64,000 nt of DNA from Hemicordylus capensis (lineage: Eukaryota; Chordata; Lepidosauria; Squamata; Cordylidae). The translations under genes and the position numbers were made by a program. How positions within the stretch are numbered: position 1 is the first letter of the stretch; each line of letters starts with the position of its first letter. Below are positions 12,228-24,048 of the stretch, in pieces. The stretch is from NCBI RefSeq assembly GCF_027244095.1, contig NC_069662.1:54956001-55020000 (forward strand), read 5' to 3'. The notes beneath the pieces are model-generated. The model saw only the letters and a program-made list of their open reading frames with translations, made no database searches and was not told the DNA's origin.

Positions 12228-12690
12228 ATTTATTTAAAATATTTATATTTCGCTCCTTCAGCATACTGCTGCTCAGGGTGGCTTACAATAAGGCATAAAA
12301 CATAAAATCCATGCAAAGAGAATAAAATAAAAGAGTAAAAGACAATAAAATACAATGAATCATTGTATTTTAAAATACAAAAAAAGACAGAACAGATAAT
12401 ATGACATAGCAAGCAGAACAGCCACCAGGATTAAATTACAACCAGTCTTTAAAAACTTCTTTTAAAGGGAAGGTTTTTATGTTCTTTTAAAAACTAAGCA
12501 AAGAGGGAGACTGACAAAACTCTTCTGGGAGGGCATTCCAAAGACAGGGGGCCACTATTGAGAAGGCCATATCCCTGTTGCCCACCAACTGGATTTGTGT
12601 CAATGGCAGGGCTGAGAGAAGGGCTTGATTGGATAATCTGAGGGCCCTGGCCGATTCATATGGGCAGATGTGGTCCAAAAGCTACCCTGG
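12228..12690 (-). mobile_element. LINE 3' end (L2/CR1 type)
   Basis: The minus-strand frame 12678-12487 reads RDMAFSIVAPCLWNALPEEF, the conserved block before the LINE 3' UTR. The 3' UTR has CACCCTGAGCAGCAG-type sequence and ends in a TTTATTTA-rich tail at 12228. It is truncated at its 5' end. Confidence 0.75.
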
Positions 12691-13067
12691 ACCCAAGCCA
12701 TGAGTTCCAGCTTTATTGGGAGGAAAGATCAAATACTTAGTTCATTTACACATATTCAAGTAGAACATTAGATGTAGGTGAAATAGCAGAGCACTCCTAC
12801 TAACCAGCTACAGGTAACAGTTCTCAAAGAGTCAGTCTTTGCACCGCAGTGTGATTTAGCTTTCTTGCTCAGTCACTGCATCTCAGCTTCACCAAAATCT
12901 CTCTCTGTCTGCAGCTGTCAGCTATATCTTTTCTCACTGACCAACACACTCAGTTACGGTTGGGGGAAAGAATACGAGTCACCTCATCAGCGTGCATCAG
13001 CTCCTCCCATCCCAGTTGACTGTGTACTTGCCATCCTGCAAGGCGCTATTAGTGGCCTTCCAGGACA

Positions 13068-13315
13068 GCCACCAGCGGGGAAGTAACTTGCCTAGAGAGC
13101 AAGAGGTTGCTGGTTCGAATCCCTGCTGGTATGTTTCCCAAACTATGGAAAACACCTATATTGGGCAACAGCGATATAGGAAGATGCTGAAAGGCATCAT
13201 TGGATACTGTGTGGGAGATGGCAATGGTAAACCCCTCCTGTTTTCCAAAAGAAAACCACATGGCTCTGTGGTTGCCAGGAGTCGACACCGACTCGACGGC
13301 GCAACTTTACCTTTA
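13068..13315 (+). mobile_element. Sauria SINE (near full length)
   Basis: tRNA-derived head with B box GGTTCGAATCC at 13112-13122, the body GCGATATAGGAAGATGCTG and GGCAATGGTAAACCCCTCC, and a Bov-B-type 3' end GAGTCGACACCGACTCGACGG. It is transcribed by Pol III in the family and mobilised by Bov-B through the shared tail (established for Sauria SINEs). Confidence 0.85.
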
Positions 13316-13740
13316 GTACTCTGAGGGGGGAAATCAATGCTTTATTCAGGAGCATACTTTGGCATCCAGGACTATCAGCCTGCAATCTGTTCAAGAAGAG
13401 CGTTGGCTAGTAAGTATTCAGACTTGCAAATTCACCACAGTATGTTCAGAAGGCCCTTAGATATTTAGTAGGTGTAGTTAAGAAGGAAAATGTGTATAAG
13501 TTACTATAGATGTGGTATTATACACCATCAAGGCTACAGAAAATGTACAGAACTGGGGAAGGGCTCTGTTCAATGGCAGCAACAAGCCTTTTGCTGCCTG
13601 AGGCAAAACCGCCACCCAGCTCCCCACTGGCCCTGCCCCGGGGTTAGAACTGCAGAATCCAGAGGAAAGACCTGTGGCATGCAAGGACACAGCAGTGGAG
13701 TAGAATCAGGAATACTTATGGTTTAATGAAAATAGATATT

Positions 13741-13891
13741 ACATAGGAACATAGAAAGCTGCCATTACTGAGTCAGGCAATTGGTCCATCTAGCTCAACA
13801 TGGTCTACCCAGATTGCAAGTGGCTTATTCAAAGTTGCAGGCAGAGTCTCTCTCAGCCCTATCTTGGAGATGCCAGGGAGGGAATCTTGCT
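13741..13891 (-). repeat. 3' part of the 5S-like SINE, reverse orientation
   Basis: CATAGAAAGCTGCCATTACTG, GAGTCAGGCAATTGGTCC and GGAGATGCCAGGGAGGGAATC are the reverse complement of the 3' half of the SINE at 34352-34540. The 5S-like part is absent. Confidence 0.65.
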
Positions 13892-14479
13892 GCTGGCTGT
13901 TTGTTAGCCCCACCTCTACTCCAGAACTGGACTAAAAGTAACTAAGGCACCATTCAAAAGCTGGCCTGGATCAAGGAATGGATTGACCAAAAACACCGCA
14001 GGAGCCTGGTGATGCTGCCCCTCCTCTGCTGTCTTTCCCTCACCTGCCTCCCCTCCCTGGAGCATGCTCTGTAGGCCTCAGCCCCTTGTGCTGCCCCTCT
14101 TCCCTCTTTCTCCTTGCTCTGCTTGTGCACGCTGTCTGCCCCACTGTATTTAGCTTCTGATCCCTCTGTTGGTGCTGCTCCATTAGCAGGGATGGACTCA
14201 CTTGCTCACTCATCCATCCACCACTTGTTTTCCCAATGCTGAACGTCTCTGCTGCCCTCATCTCCTCTGTTTCCTGTTCTGGGAAGAGAGCTCCAAGGAA
14301 AAGACTCTTCTGTGGGATGCTTGAATGAAGAAGAGAAAGCAGCAGAAAAGTGTGGTGCCGGGGAGACAGCAAGCAATGCGAAGTCATCGCCTCCTTTCGC
14401 CTCATGAAAGAGGCACTCTGGCTTTATTGAAGGTGGAAAAGAAATGGTGCAGCATTGAAACATTTGGTAGACATGTATG

Positions 14480-15055
14480 AAGGTCACACATTTTTGGGAA
14501 AGAGATCATTAAAGTTATTAAGGAAATTACAGGGAGTAATTACCATTAGATTCGGTTGTCATCTTATTAGGAGAGGTTCAACATGTAATTCAGAGGAGAC
14601 AAGCCTGTGAAATAATAGGCAAAGTGTTACTTGCAGGATGTATATGGATTGCCACCTACTGGAAGCAATAAGCTCTTCTTTTATCAGAGGACTGGATGAG
14701 AAAAACGCGGCAGAAGGTGCTCATGTATAAACTGACCAGACTGACAAAACTGACTAAGCAGATAAGAGAAAGTTCAAGAGAGCATAGGAATCCCTTAATG
14801 TGTTAGCAAAAATGAGATTTGGAGCCTCACTAGACCAAATGAAAATGTCAAGTGTTTTGAATGCTGTCCAAGAGTCCAGCCATTGGTTTACAATTTTTGT
14901 TGTTTATGTTTTGGTAAAATGATCAAATTATATTATTTCCTTGAGGTTAATGCTCCTTTCATTATCCTGGCTGACATGTGTGTGTTTAAATTCTGTCCAA
15001 ACTTCTTTGTTTTAATATAAACATTCAATAAAAATGTGAAAAAGAAAACAAAATT
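14480..15055 (+). mobile_element. Probable L1-type LINE 3' end
   Basis: Fragments resembling an L1 ORF2 C-terminus (region 14690-14800, with ...LMYKLTRLTKLTKQIRE in one frame), then an AT-rich 3' UTR ending ATTCAATAAAAATGTGAAAAAG. The coding match is by eye and short. Confidence 0.35.
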
Positions 15056-15511
15056 GCTTGACTTGCTTATCCTTTCTAGCTTTTGATTTTACAAACACCT
15101 CCTTCTGAAACGTTTCGCCAGTACATGTGCACTGATAACCTAGATCTGTTCGGAGTTCAGGGCTGTGCCTTAGAAAAAATAAGCAACACTTTGAGCTGAT
15201 CAGAACATATAATTAGCTTATTTTGCAAGCCAGATCCTGATTAAGAGTCAGGAATTGCTGACTAATCATTCAGACCTGCACACTCAGTACAGGCTGAGTA
15301 CAACAGAAGATGGCTCTCTATTTTCTCCAATCCTCCAGTTCCTTTTTGCAAGGAAAACAAGCAAGAAATACTGAAACACTTTCCTGGAGCAACAGCTGTT
15401 TTGTGCCTGAGATATAGTATCTGGCAGGATTTATTAAAGACAGCTAATAATTTCCCCCTTTGTATGTGCTTCTGGAACCTCATAAGACTCTAGTGCCACC
15501 ACATTCTCTGT

Positions 15512-15939
15512 TAGGGATGTGCCTGAACCATGGTTCAAAGTGTGGTTCAAGCACTTTTTTGGAAAGGAGACAGGGAACTTTAAGAAAAAAGAGAGCAGGT
15601 CCTCACCTGCTCTCTACTGCCCCACGCAGCTTCCTGCTGGGGTGGCATGCACCCCAATATCCCCCCCACCCCACGTGTGGCGCCAGCACACACATGGCAT
15701 ACACACATGTACTGGCATCATTTGCATGAAAATGGTACCCGCGCATGCACGGATGCCATGTGTGTGCTGGCACCACATGAGGGGTTATTGGGCTGCACGC
15801 CGCCCCAGCAGGAAGCTGTATGAGGCAGTGGAGAGCAGGTAAGGACCTGCTCTCCTTTTCCTTAAAGTTCCTGGACTCCTTTCTAAAAATGTGTTTGAAC
15901 TGTTTGAATTGTTCAAACCACAATTCAGACACATCTCTG
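15512..15939. mobile_element. hAT-like foldback element, TAGGGATGTGC family
   Basis: 428 bp that fold on themselves: AGAGCAGGTCCTCACCTGCTC on the left, GGAGAGCAGGTAAGGACCTGC on the right, and TTCCTGCTGGGGTGGC/GCCCCAGCAGGAAGC inside. Ends TAGGGATGTG and CACATCTCTG; flanks TTCTCTGT / TTCTCTGC are an 8-bp duplication with one difference. Confidence 0.8.
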
Positions 15940-16154
15940 TTCTCTGCAGCTCTGTAGTAAGGGAACAACAGGCACACTTGTAGTCTCAACATTCCAAGAT
16001 GGGGGCTACAAGTGCAGCCTGTTGTGATTAGTGAGCTAGTCCTCCAATACCATCGCTCCATCTATTTGCCATAGCATGCAAACTCTCAGACCTAGTAGCA
16101 AATCTGGCTGAGCGTGACCGGTCAGGACACCCTATTTTCTGCTTTTGTAACAGT

Positions 16155-17066
16155 TAGGGATGCGCAAAACAGTTCAATTTGAGCCACAGTTCAAATCAAA
16201 CTGGCCCAATTTGGCCCAAAGGGGGGTGGCAGTCCAAATCGTACCAGACCATTTGAAAACAAGTGGTTGGGGGGATATACTGGTCAGAACCAGTTGGGGG
16301 ATATACTTGTAAAGGGGAATCTGGCGAGGATTCCTCTTTACAAGTAAAGGGGCATTCCTTATACTAAGGTATGTGTGTGCGCAAGAGAAAGGGTATTTAG
16401 TAACTTATAATTACTAATTTAGTGGCAGGGATGGTGGCAGCAGCAAAGAAATCCGCAGCAGAGGCGGCAGGGGTGGCAGCAGAGGCTCCTCCAAACCCCC
16501 TACTGGCCTCCTGAAGAATGTCCCTGGGCCAACTGTTGCCCATTTTGGGCCTCCGCGCATGTGAGGAGGCCATTTGTGTCACCACACAATTTGCCATCTG
16601 TGTATGTGCGAAAGCCATTTGCGTCACTGGAGGCAATGTGTGTGGTGACGCAAATGGCCTCTATGCATGCACAGAGGTCACAAAAATGGTCTGTGTTTTA
16701 TGCATGGAGGCCTGAACCAGGCTGCAGCTGGCCCAGGCTGTTATTTAGGAGGCCAGGGCAGATGTTGGCGGAGCCCCCACTCCGCCGCCTCCAATGTCTC
16801 TGCTGCTGCCTCTACCATCCCCACTGCCTGCAAAGAGAAGGTCCTAAGTACCCTTTCTCTCTCACACACCCCACCTTAGTATAGGAAATGTCCCTCACCG
16901 GATCCCCCTTTACAAGCATATCCTCCAAACTGACCCGTGAACCAGATTAGCTCAGTTCGTTGGCCGAACCCTTCCGAGTTCAGCCAGAACCAGACCAGGC
17001 CGGGTCGGTTCGAATTAAGTCTGAATTTGAACCGAACTGGCCAGACCAGTTCCATGTATATCCCTT
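16155..17066. mobile_element. hAT-like foldback element, TAGGGATGTGC family (912 bp)
   Basis: Starts TAGGGATGCGCAAAACAG and ends CCATGTATATCCCTT; flanks GTAACAGT / GTGACAGT give an 8-bp duplication with one difference. Arms include CTTGTAAAGGGGAATC / GATCCCCCTTTACAAG and, further in, ATTTGCGTCACTGG / GTGGTGACGCAAATGG around 16620-16660. No coding frame. It is separated from the previous family member by about 215 bp. Confidence 0.8.
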
Positions 17067-17547
17067 GTGACAGTTATGTTTCATTATTCCCATGTTCTTC
17101 TAAGCCCATGCTACTGTTCTCCTCCCAACACTTCTTAAATTAAAGCTCAAAAATGTTCAAGAAGTAGAGTAAATAAAGGTACACAATCACAGCAAAAACA
17201 CGTGTTTCCATGCATTAAACTAATGGCTAATTCCAGCTGGATCAAAACATGAACAGAAGACTCTTTTTGAACAAGGACATATTGCCAGGAATTCTGACTG
17301 TGCACTCATTGCTGCTTGCCAACACTGGAGAAGTGCTAATACCTCTTTCCTCTTGGCACAGTGGGAAGAGAGAGATGAGCACAGTACAGCACTAGATCAG
17401 AAATCAAGATACAAATAATGGGTATTGCTACATTTTCAGCATGTTAACCTCCCAGTCTAATAGTTTCAACCAGTGGCAGCCCAAGACCTCTTTGCACTTT
17501 AGGTAGGGCACAGCCCCCTCCTTTTTTAAAGCAGTGGTGGTCATGCC

Positions 17548-18155
17548 CAGAGGTGTTCTTACCCCCAGAACTTGGGGACCCGGTTCATGGCCTCTGAGGT
17601 CTAGGGGACCTCCAAATGGCCAGGGGGGCTTCCTGCTTCCACCCTGCACCCACCCCACCATTGCCCCACTGCACCGAACCTCTGATCCCCACTACCACCA
17701 TTAATTTCAGCTGCAATGTGCATGGCTGAGAGATAGCTGGCGGGGGGGGGGAGCAGGCTCTCCCTACCCCCATGGCGGAGGCGAATGGAGTGACTGCTGA
17801 GCCTGTCCGTCCAGCCCAGTGGCTCTTGAGAACCGCAAGGCGTTCCAGTGCACCTGCACAGTTGAAATAGATTGTTCTATTTCAACTGCGCATGCGCGCC
17901 TCACAGTTCTCAAGAGCCACTGGGCCAAATGGACATACCCAGCAGTCACTTCAGCTGCCACAGAGGGGAGGCCTGCTCAGCTCACCCCCCAGTTGCAACT
18001 TGCCACCCCTTGACCGTGCACATGGTGGCTGAAATTAGGGGGGGGGAATCGGAGGTTTGGCATGGTGGGGTGGCGGCAGGAGGCCCCCATAAGCAGGTTT
18101 CAGGGAGGCTCACGGCAGGAGTGGTCTGGGCACCAAAATTACCCAGGTACCTGTG
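17548..18155. mobile_element. Element of the CAGAGGTGCACC family, reverse orientation
   Basis: The left end CAGAGGTGTTCTTACCCCC corresponds to the family's right end inverted. The right end CACCAAAATTACCCAGGTACC is the inverse of the family's left end. A 17818-17925 hairpin (GGCTCTTGAGAACCG / GTTCTCAAGAGCC) is inside. The target duplication is not clear. Confidence 0.55.
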
Positions 18156-19918
18156 TATGCCTGCACACACACACCCTCCTCCTCCTCCATTGTGGCAGCA
18201 GTAGCATCCACTGTGCAATATGTGTGTCCTTCTCCACCTCCTCTCTGGTTTGCCACTCACCAATGAAATGAGTGGGAGAGGAAATTCGGAAAGGGCGTTA
18301 GAATACTCGAGTTGCTCTATAGAGTGACTCCAGTACTCCAATGTCATTTTCTCTTTAGCTTCCTCTCATTTCTCATTATCAGCCCAGGGCAAATGAGGGA
18401 GAAGGCAGTGGCAGTGGGGAAAGAGGTCAGGAGTAGAGGAGTGTCTCCGTGCCACCTCTCAGTGAAGGCTGCTTGGATGGCAGCGTGGGAGAGGGAGCCA
18501 AGAGAGGCATTTATGGGCATCTTGCCATCTGTTGATGCCTCAGTAATTCCCCACTTGAAGCACCTCACCTCATGGAAGGACCACTTTTGGTTGGGCAGAC
18601 AAGGAAAGTTCTGTTTTCCATGAAATGAAAAGTCTTGCTTTTCTTTTCCTCAGCAGTACTGCTGGAATTGTCCCAGTTGTCTCAAACCTCAGCTTGCTAC
18701 AGATTAAAGTAGAAGTCAACTGAACAGGCAGAATCAATAAAGTGAATACAGTCATATTAAGGACTCATCAGGACCAGCTGAGCGTGGCTACAGAGCAGCA
18801 TGAACGACCTTGCAGCTGAAGCTCTGTTTTGAAGCCCAGTCCCTGGAAACCACTTCTGTCTTCAGGTGATCCCAAATATTAATCACAGAACTGCTGTTCC
18901 TCACATTATTCCTCACAGAACTGCTGCTGCCCCACCCACCCCAGCTAGAACATGTGGAAAATGGCAGCTGGTGGCCTGAAAACTAGGAACCCTTTTCTTA
19001 ACCTCTGTTCCCGCTTGGGATTGTTGCCGAGTCATTGCAGCAGCTGCAGAAAACCCTGAGTCTCAAAGGCATGAGTGGGGCAGAAGTGACAGAAACCATC
19101 AGGCCTGCCCTGTGCTGTTCCATATCAAGATGTTGCTACTGAAAGAGTTTTACTCAGCTTTGTGTTCCAGGTTTGCAAAGTCAGCAAAGTCCTGTAAAAA
19201 ATGATTCCATGCCAGTCGCTTAACACAGAGGCTAATCCATTTCAAAGCTGCGCCCACATGAATTAGCTACTTCATCCCCTAACAATATGTCCCTGAAGGG
19301 CTCAATGAGTCAGCTCCTTAAGCTTCAAGTCCTTCAGGGCTAGATGAAGCATAGCTCACCTGCTGAGCTCTCAGACCCCTCTGTCTCCTCTGCCAACACA
19401 TCTGCATGCCTTCTGCTGCCATGTCACTGCCTGGAACAGCCTTCCTCTCTCTGTTGATCAAATCAACTTGCTACTCCTCAGCCCCCGTGAGGCATAGTGA
19501 CTGCAGGCCTACAAGCCACATCCCATTTATGTTCTCGTCACTCAGTAAGGTCATTCACATGACCAAACTCCCTGGAGCTAGGGAGGACTGGATTATATCT
19601 ACCTTCCCCAACAAAAGCAAAGGGCTCCGCTGCACCACGCACCCACACAAATGGCGCGGTGATGTCTTCAGCAGGGTTCTGGAGGAGGAAGTCCTCCAGT
19701 ATCCCACAATGCATTGCATGGGCAGTGGAAAGGTTGCCTGCAACAATGCAGCAGCTCTCAGCTTCCTGGTCGCTCTATAGGCAGCACTCAATGGTTGGAA
19801 GTGAGCTAGGCTGCCAGGAACCACTGTGAAGAGCCCCGATTGCACACACAATTGGGACTGTGAGGCTAGATGGGGCCTTTCCCCTCTTACCTTGGTTAAC
19901 ACCAAGATTAAAATATAG
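18156..19918. other. Unassigned stretch
   Basis: No recognisable repeat or gene. Short frames such as 19555-20022 (minus) overlap the foldback element edge and have no domain signature. Confidence 0.4.
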
Positions 19919-19926
19919 GGTAGCCC

Positions 19927-20713
19927 TAGTAGCAGCTGGTGGGCACTGGAGTGGCGGCGGGGGTAGGAGGGGGCGGTGGCAGAGAAGAACCTAGAGGCTG
20001 AAGCCCACCCCCTTTCCTCCACGCAAGCAGGCTTGGGTATTTACCCAAGCCTGCCAGCTTAAAGGAAAACAAAGGCGAAAAAAGCAGTACAGCAGGGGCA
20101 AACAACAGGGAGAAAGGCAGAAAAGAAAGGGTAAAAAGTAGATGCAAAAGACAGAAAGGGGGAGAGAAGGGAGAAAGCAGTTATTGCATCCCTGCTCCCA
20201 CCAAACAAACACACTAGTAAAAGATCAGACTTACCAGCAGCCAGAGAAACCTCTAGAGCAGGGAGTTTCCTCCAGCTCCTCCTCCCCTGCCTGCAACTTC
20301 ATCTTTTGGTTTTACTGGCTGGAACAGCAGCTAGCTGCTCCAGCCAATCTGTTTCCTAGGGGGGCTCCTCCTGGCACTGCCCCCAGGAAGAAGGGAAAAT
20401 ACATATATTTTAAAAAAAACCTCCCAGATGCAACCAGGAAGTGCAGTTTTTATCCATTATTTTCATTCTTCCTGGGGGCATTGCCAGGAGGAGCACAGAT
20501 TGGCTGGAGCAGCTTGAGTAGCAGCTATTCCAGCCAGTGAGACCAAAACAAGAAGTTACAGGCAGGGGAGGTTGAGGATAGGCTGGAGGAAGCTCCCTGC
20601 TCTGGAGGACGCCCTGGCTGCTGCTGTTAAGTCTGAACTTTTACTAGCATGTAAATTTTCTGTTTCTGTTGGGGGGGCACAACCCCTCTGCCCTTACTGA
20701 CCAACCACCACTG
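19927..20713. mobile_element. hAT-like foldback element, YAGTGGTGGTTGG family (787 bp)
   Basis: A perfect 8-bp duplication GGTAGCCC flanks it. The right end complement CAGTGGTGGTTGGTCAGT aligns with the left end TAGTAGCAGCTGGTGGGC, differing mainly by transitions. Inner arms: AGAGCAGGGAGTTTCCTCC / GGAGGAAGCTCCCTGCTC, and GGGGGCTCCTCCTGGCACTGC against its inverse near 20480. No coding frame. Confidence 0.75.
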
Positions 20714-20721
20714 GGTAGCCC

Positions 20722-23035
20722 TGATCACACCAAGAAATGGCTACGTTATGACAATCATGGCCCTAAAGAATGTGGCTACCTGATGAGCTCACTGACACCA
20801 GGAGTATTTCAAAGGCGGATGGCCCTGCTTTCAGTAGATTATCATTTTGCCGGCTGAGCATATATTGCTGGCCTTTGATTTTAAAAATCAGGTTTTATGG
20901 GAAAAGGCCCAGCTGGCTGAGGTGGAACAGCTGTTAAGAGTCAAGTTCCCATACAAACAAAGTGCATCCGGGGGACAAAAATAAAAATAAACAGTGCTCA
21001 GATCATCTCATACGAAGCATGGAAAGCTCTTTGCACCAAGATTCCCAGCTTGACAAATATGGATGCTGGACAGAACGTGACATGTACGTCTTGACTCTGG
21101 CACCTTGCTGGCTTATGGCCTTCTTATCCGCATGCTCCCCATCACCACCGAGACAGACACGTCCTCGTCCTCTACCGTCCACTAATTAAACACCAAGCAT
21201 TAGGCTACGATGGCTACCATAGTCAGCCCACCTCTGCCCTTGTGGCTTAGGAGATATAGAAACAACTGCACATTTATTACTTTACTGCACATTCTACAAG
21301 GATATTTGAATCAATTTTATTTCCTAATTTTTAATGGAATTTCCTGGTCACACTGATGAGTTTTATTTAAGGAGCCCCTGGTGGCGCAGTGGTAAAACTG
21401 CTGCCCTGTAACCAGAAGGTTACAAGTTCGATCCTGACCAGAGGCTCAAGGTTGACTCAGCCTTCCATCCTTCCGAGGTTGGTAAAATGAGTACCCAGAA
21501 TGTTGGGGGCAATATGCTAAATCATTGTAAACCGCTTAGAGAGCTCCGGCTATAAAGCGGTATATAAATGTAATTGCTATTGCTAAATTACTTGCTGTCA
21601 AATTTTAAAGACACAGTGTCTTGGAATGTGGCAAAGTTTTGCTATGTAGTCTGTAAAATCCATAAGGAACTCACTATCTGATTATTGTTGGCAGTTGTTG
21701 TTTGATTATTATTGCTGGTCAGTGACTGAAATAAAGCTATCTATCGTTAGGCTATGATGAGGGGGCAGTTTGATGGGCCTGCTCTTTGGTGCTGACATAT
21801 GAGGGTGGTTTAAACCTGTTTAATGTCTGCTTCCAGGATTTAGAGGGCCATGTACAAATCAGGATGGCACACAAATCTTTTGGCTGCAAGATTAATAGAT
21901 CTCCACACAACAAACATGAGCAAATTCTGCTATGGCTCTAATTAACAATATTTCAGTGCTATTTATACAGATGGAAGGCATGAAAAAATGAGCCAGAGTA
22001 TGAGATCCTGCCAGAGACTTTGGAACTGGCCTACTTTCCACCTGTGTTTATGCCTACTTCTGGAGGAGGAGGAGGAAGGAATGCTGAGTTGTAGAAGAGA
22101 ATGAGAGGATGGGAAGTACTGCCTTCTTGCAGGGTGAGGGAGAAGAGAGATGAGCTCCTATCTAGCTGGGGATCTATTGGCTTGGAATTTCTCATAGGAG
22201 CAGAAAGCAAGAGGAGTAATACTACACTTCCCCTCTAGTCCTATCAGGGATTTGTCAGTATGGGGCTTCTGTTCCTTCTGCTCCTATAAGCCTTCCCTGC
22301 AACATAACCTTGCTTCATACAGGGCAGTCTTGATACAGAGCTGCAGTCAAACGTGATGCCTTAGTTGCATTTGCTGATGGTATAGGGAGGCCCATGATAT
22401 TTAGGCCATGTGCCTGTTTGAGTATTTGAATCAGGTCTGGACTTTTGATCTCTTATTGAAAGTTACATAATGTACAAAAAGCAGCACTGGTAGCTAAGAA
22501 AGCCAGGCACGAGTCTATAACATATGCCAATGTTCATTATTTCCTTTTAGAGATAGTATTTTAAGAATATTACCACCTCAACCCCGAGGACTATAAAACA
22601 TGTCTGCTGTGAAAGTTATTATTTATCATTTAATTGCCATGCAATTATCACTACTGCTTATCAGCGTAGCTGTAAGTGCTAGCTATCTCATGTTCTGAAA
22701 CAGATTAAATATTGCTTTCCTTGCTGAGACCCTGAACTGTGGACCTTTCCCCACTGGGACTGCATCTCCACCTCCCCAAAGAGTTATAACAACGCCGCTA
22801 CATGTTGGTCAGCAGCACACAAGGTTTCTTTACATCCATGGGCCTGTAGTGCATTAATACATGATGGCTCCCAGTTAGAGTATTCCAAATGTTTCAGGAG
22901 GCATAGGTGAGGCCTGTAGTGAGTGAGCTGCAGTTTAAGATTCTAACTTGGACTTTCTTTGGCACCACCATATACTGCTTCTTTCCTTGCCTTTCTTGCC
23001 CCTTGCTCTTTGAATAGCTCTAAGTTGATTTCAAG
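20722..23035. other. Mostly unassigned
   Basis: Only the SINE at 21371-21593 and a LINE-like end (GGTCAGTGACTGAAATAAAG near 21720) can be named. The rest is unique-looking with no long frame. Confidence 0.4.
21371..21593 (+). mobile_element. tRNA-derived SINE with L2-like tail
   Basis: Head GGAGCCCCTGGTGGCGCAGTG includes an A box (TGGCGCAGTGG, 21381-21391); the B box AGTTCGATCC lies at about 21425. The body is GGTTGACTCAGCCTTCCATCC, and the 3' end AAACCGCTTAGAGAGC ... GCGGTATATAAATG folds like an L2 tail, followed by short TTGCTA repeats. It is distinct from the Sauria SINE. Confidence 0.8.
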
Positions 23036-23037
23036 TA

Positions 23038-23405
23038 CAGTGGTCCCTCTACTTACGAAATTAATCCATTCCGAATGCACATTTGTAAGTCGAAAAGTTC
23101 GTAAGTCGAAAAGCGGTTTCCCATAGGAATGCATTGGGAACGGATTAATGCATTCCGGAGCCTAGAAAAAAGACCCAGACCCCCAGTAAGGCTTGCAAAC
23201 TGCACAGGAACATTTCTTTTCAAGAATAAACAGGCAGTAAACAGGCAGGCAAGTCAAGGAAACCGCATGTAAAATTCGTAAGTCGAGGAAACCCCATCTA
23301 AAAATTTGTAAGTCGAAAAAACCGCATCTAAAACCGGATCTAAAACTGCCGTTTGTAACTCGAAAAATACTTATGTCGAGTAGTTCGTAAGTCGAGGGAC
23401 CACTG
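23038..23405. mobile_element. Mariner/pogo-like non-autonomous DNA transposon
   Basis: Terminal inverted repeats CAGTGGTCCCTCTACTTACG / its inverse at the right end (GTCGAGGGACCACTG), with TA at both sides (23036-23037 and 23406-23407). Several internal GTAAGTCGA(A/G) modules repeat the terminal motif. It has no coding frame. TA duplication and this CAGTGGTCCC type of end fit Tc1/mariner (pogo/Tigger-like) elements. Confidence 0.85.
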
Positions 23406-23870
23406 TAGTTCGTTTGCAGAGATAAATCACCTTCCAGTGAACTGGTTATTGAGACAATTTGTATACACAACAAACTTCTGATTGACCTCTTCATGTTAGA
23501 AAGCAGAAATAAATGACTGATTATCAATGGTGCCAATAGGAATTCTGGGCCAGTCCACTGTAGTGACTCTCCACTTCCACAGGCTGCTCACCCACTTCTG
23601 CCAGCCCCGCTACATCCCATCCCTGCAGCATAGTTTAAGCTGGGAGAGATGTAGATGTTGGGCTAGTGCTGGCCCGCCCCAGCACCACCACAGTCCTTTC
23701 GCCCAGCTAAGTCTCCGTGCTGCAACAGTTGGACTGTGGGTCATCTCACAGCATGGCTCCCGACAGCAAGATCTAAACTGGAAGAGAAGGTTTGCTGGAA
23801 GTGTGTGAACAAAATGCTTATTCATTGCACAAACTGCGGAAGTGTTGAAAAGGGGCTTATATGTATTCTA

Positions 23871-24040
23871 CAGGGACATAGCTAGGGGAGAGGGGGCCTG
23901 TGTTTGCCCTTCACCTCAGCGGCCCCTTGGAGAGAGGGAGATAAGGAAGAAAATAGGGAGGGGTGGAGCTGGGGGGCCCTCAGGAGCTGGCGGTGGGTGG
24001 GTTCTTTGAATCCATCCGCTCAATTATAGCCACACCCTTG
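23871..24040. mobile_element. hAT-like MITE, CAGGGGYGTAGC family
   Basis: 170 bp, CAGGGACATAGCTAGGGG ... TAGCCACACCCTTG, closely related internally to 29308-29474 (both have GGAGGG, GGCCCTCAGGAGCTGG and CGCTCAATTATAGC). Flanks GTATTCTA / GTTTTCTA form an 8-bp duplication with one difference. Confidence 0.8.
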
Positions 24041-24048
24041 GTTTTCTA

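Larger units (their letters stand above)
12691..14479. other. Unassigned stretches around SINEs
   Basis: Outside the SINE copies (13068-13315, 13741-13891) no coding domain, hairpin with target duplication or RNA gene is visible. Confidence 0.4.

Noticed and set aside
15603-16061. 152-codon minus-strand frame and its plus-strand partner
   Set aside because: Lies over a palindromic foldback element, so both strands give similar open frames; not a gene.
21381-21434. Functional tRNA gene
   Set aside because: A and B boxes are present, but no cloverleaf with a proper acceptor stem follows, and the sequence continues into a SINE body and L2-like tail.
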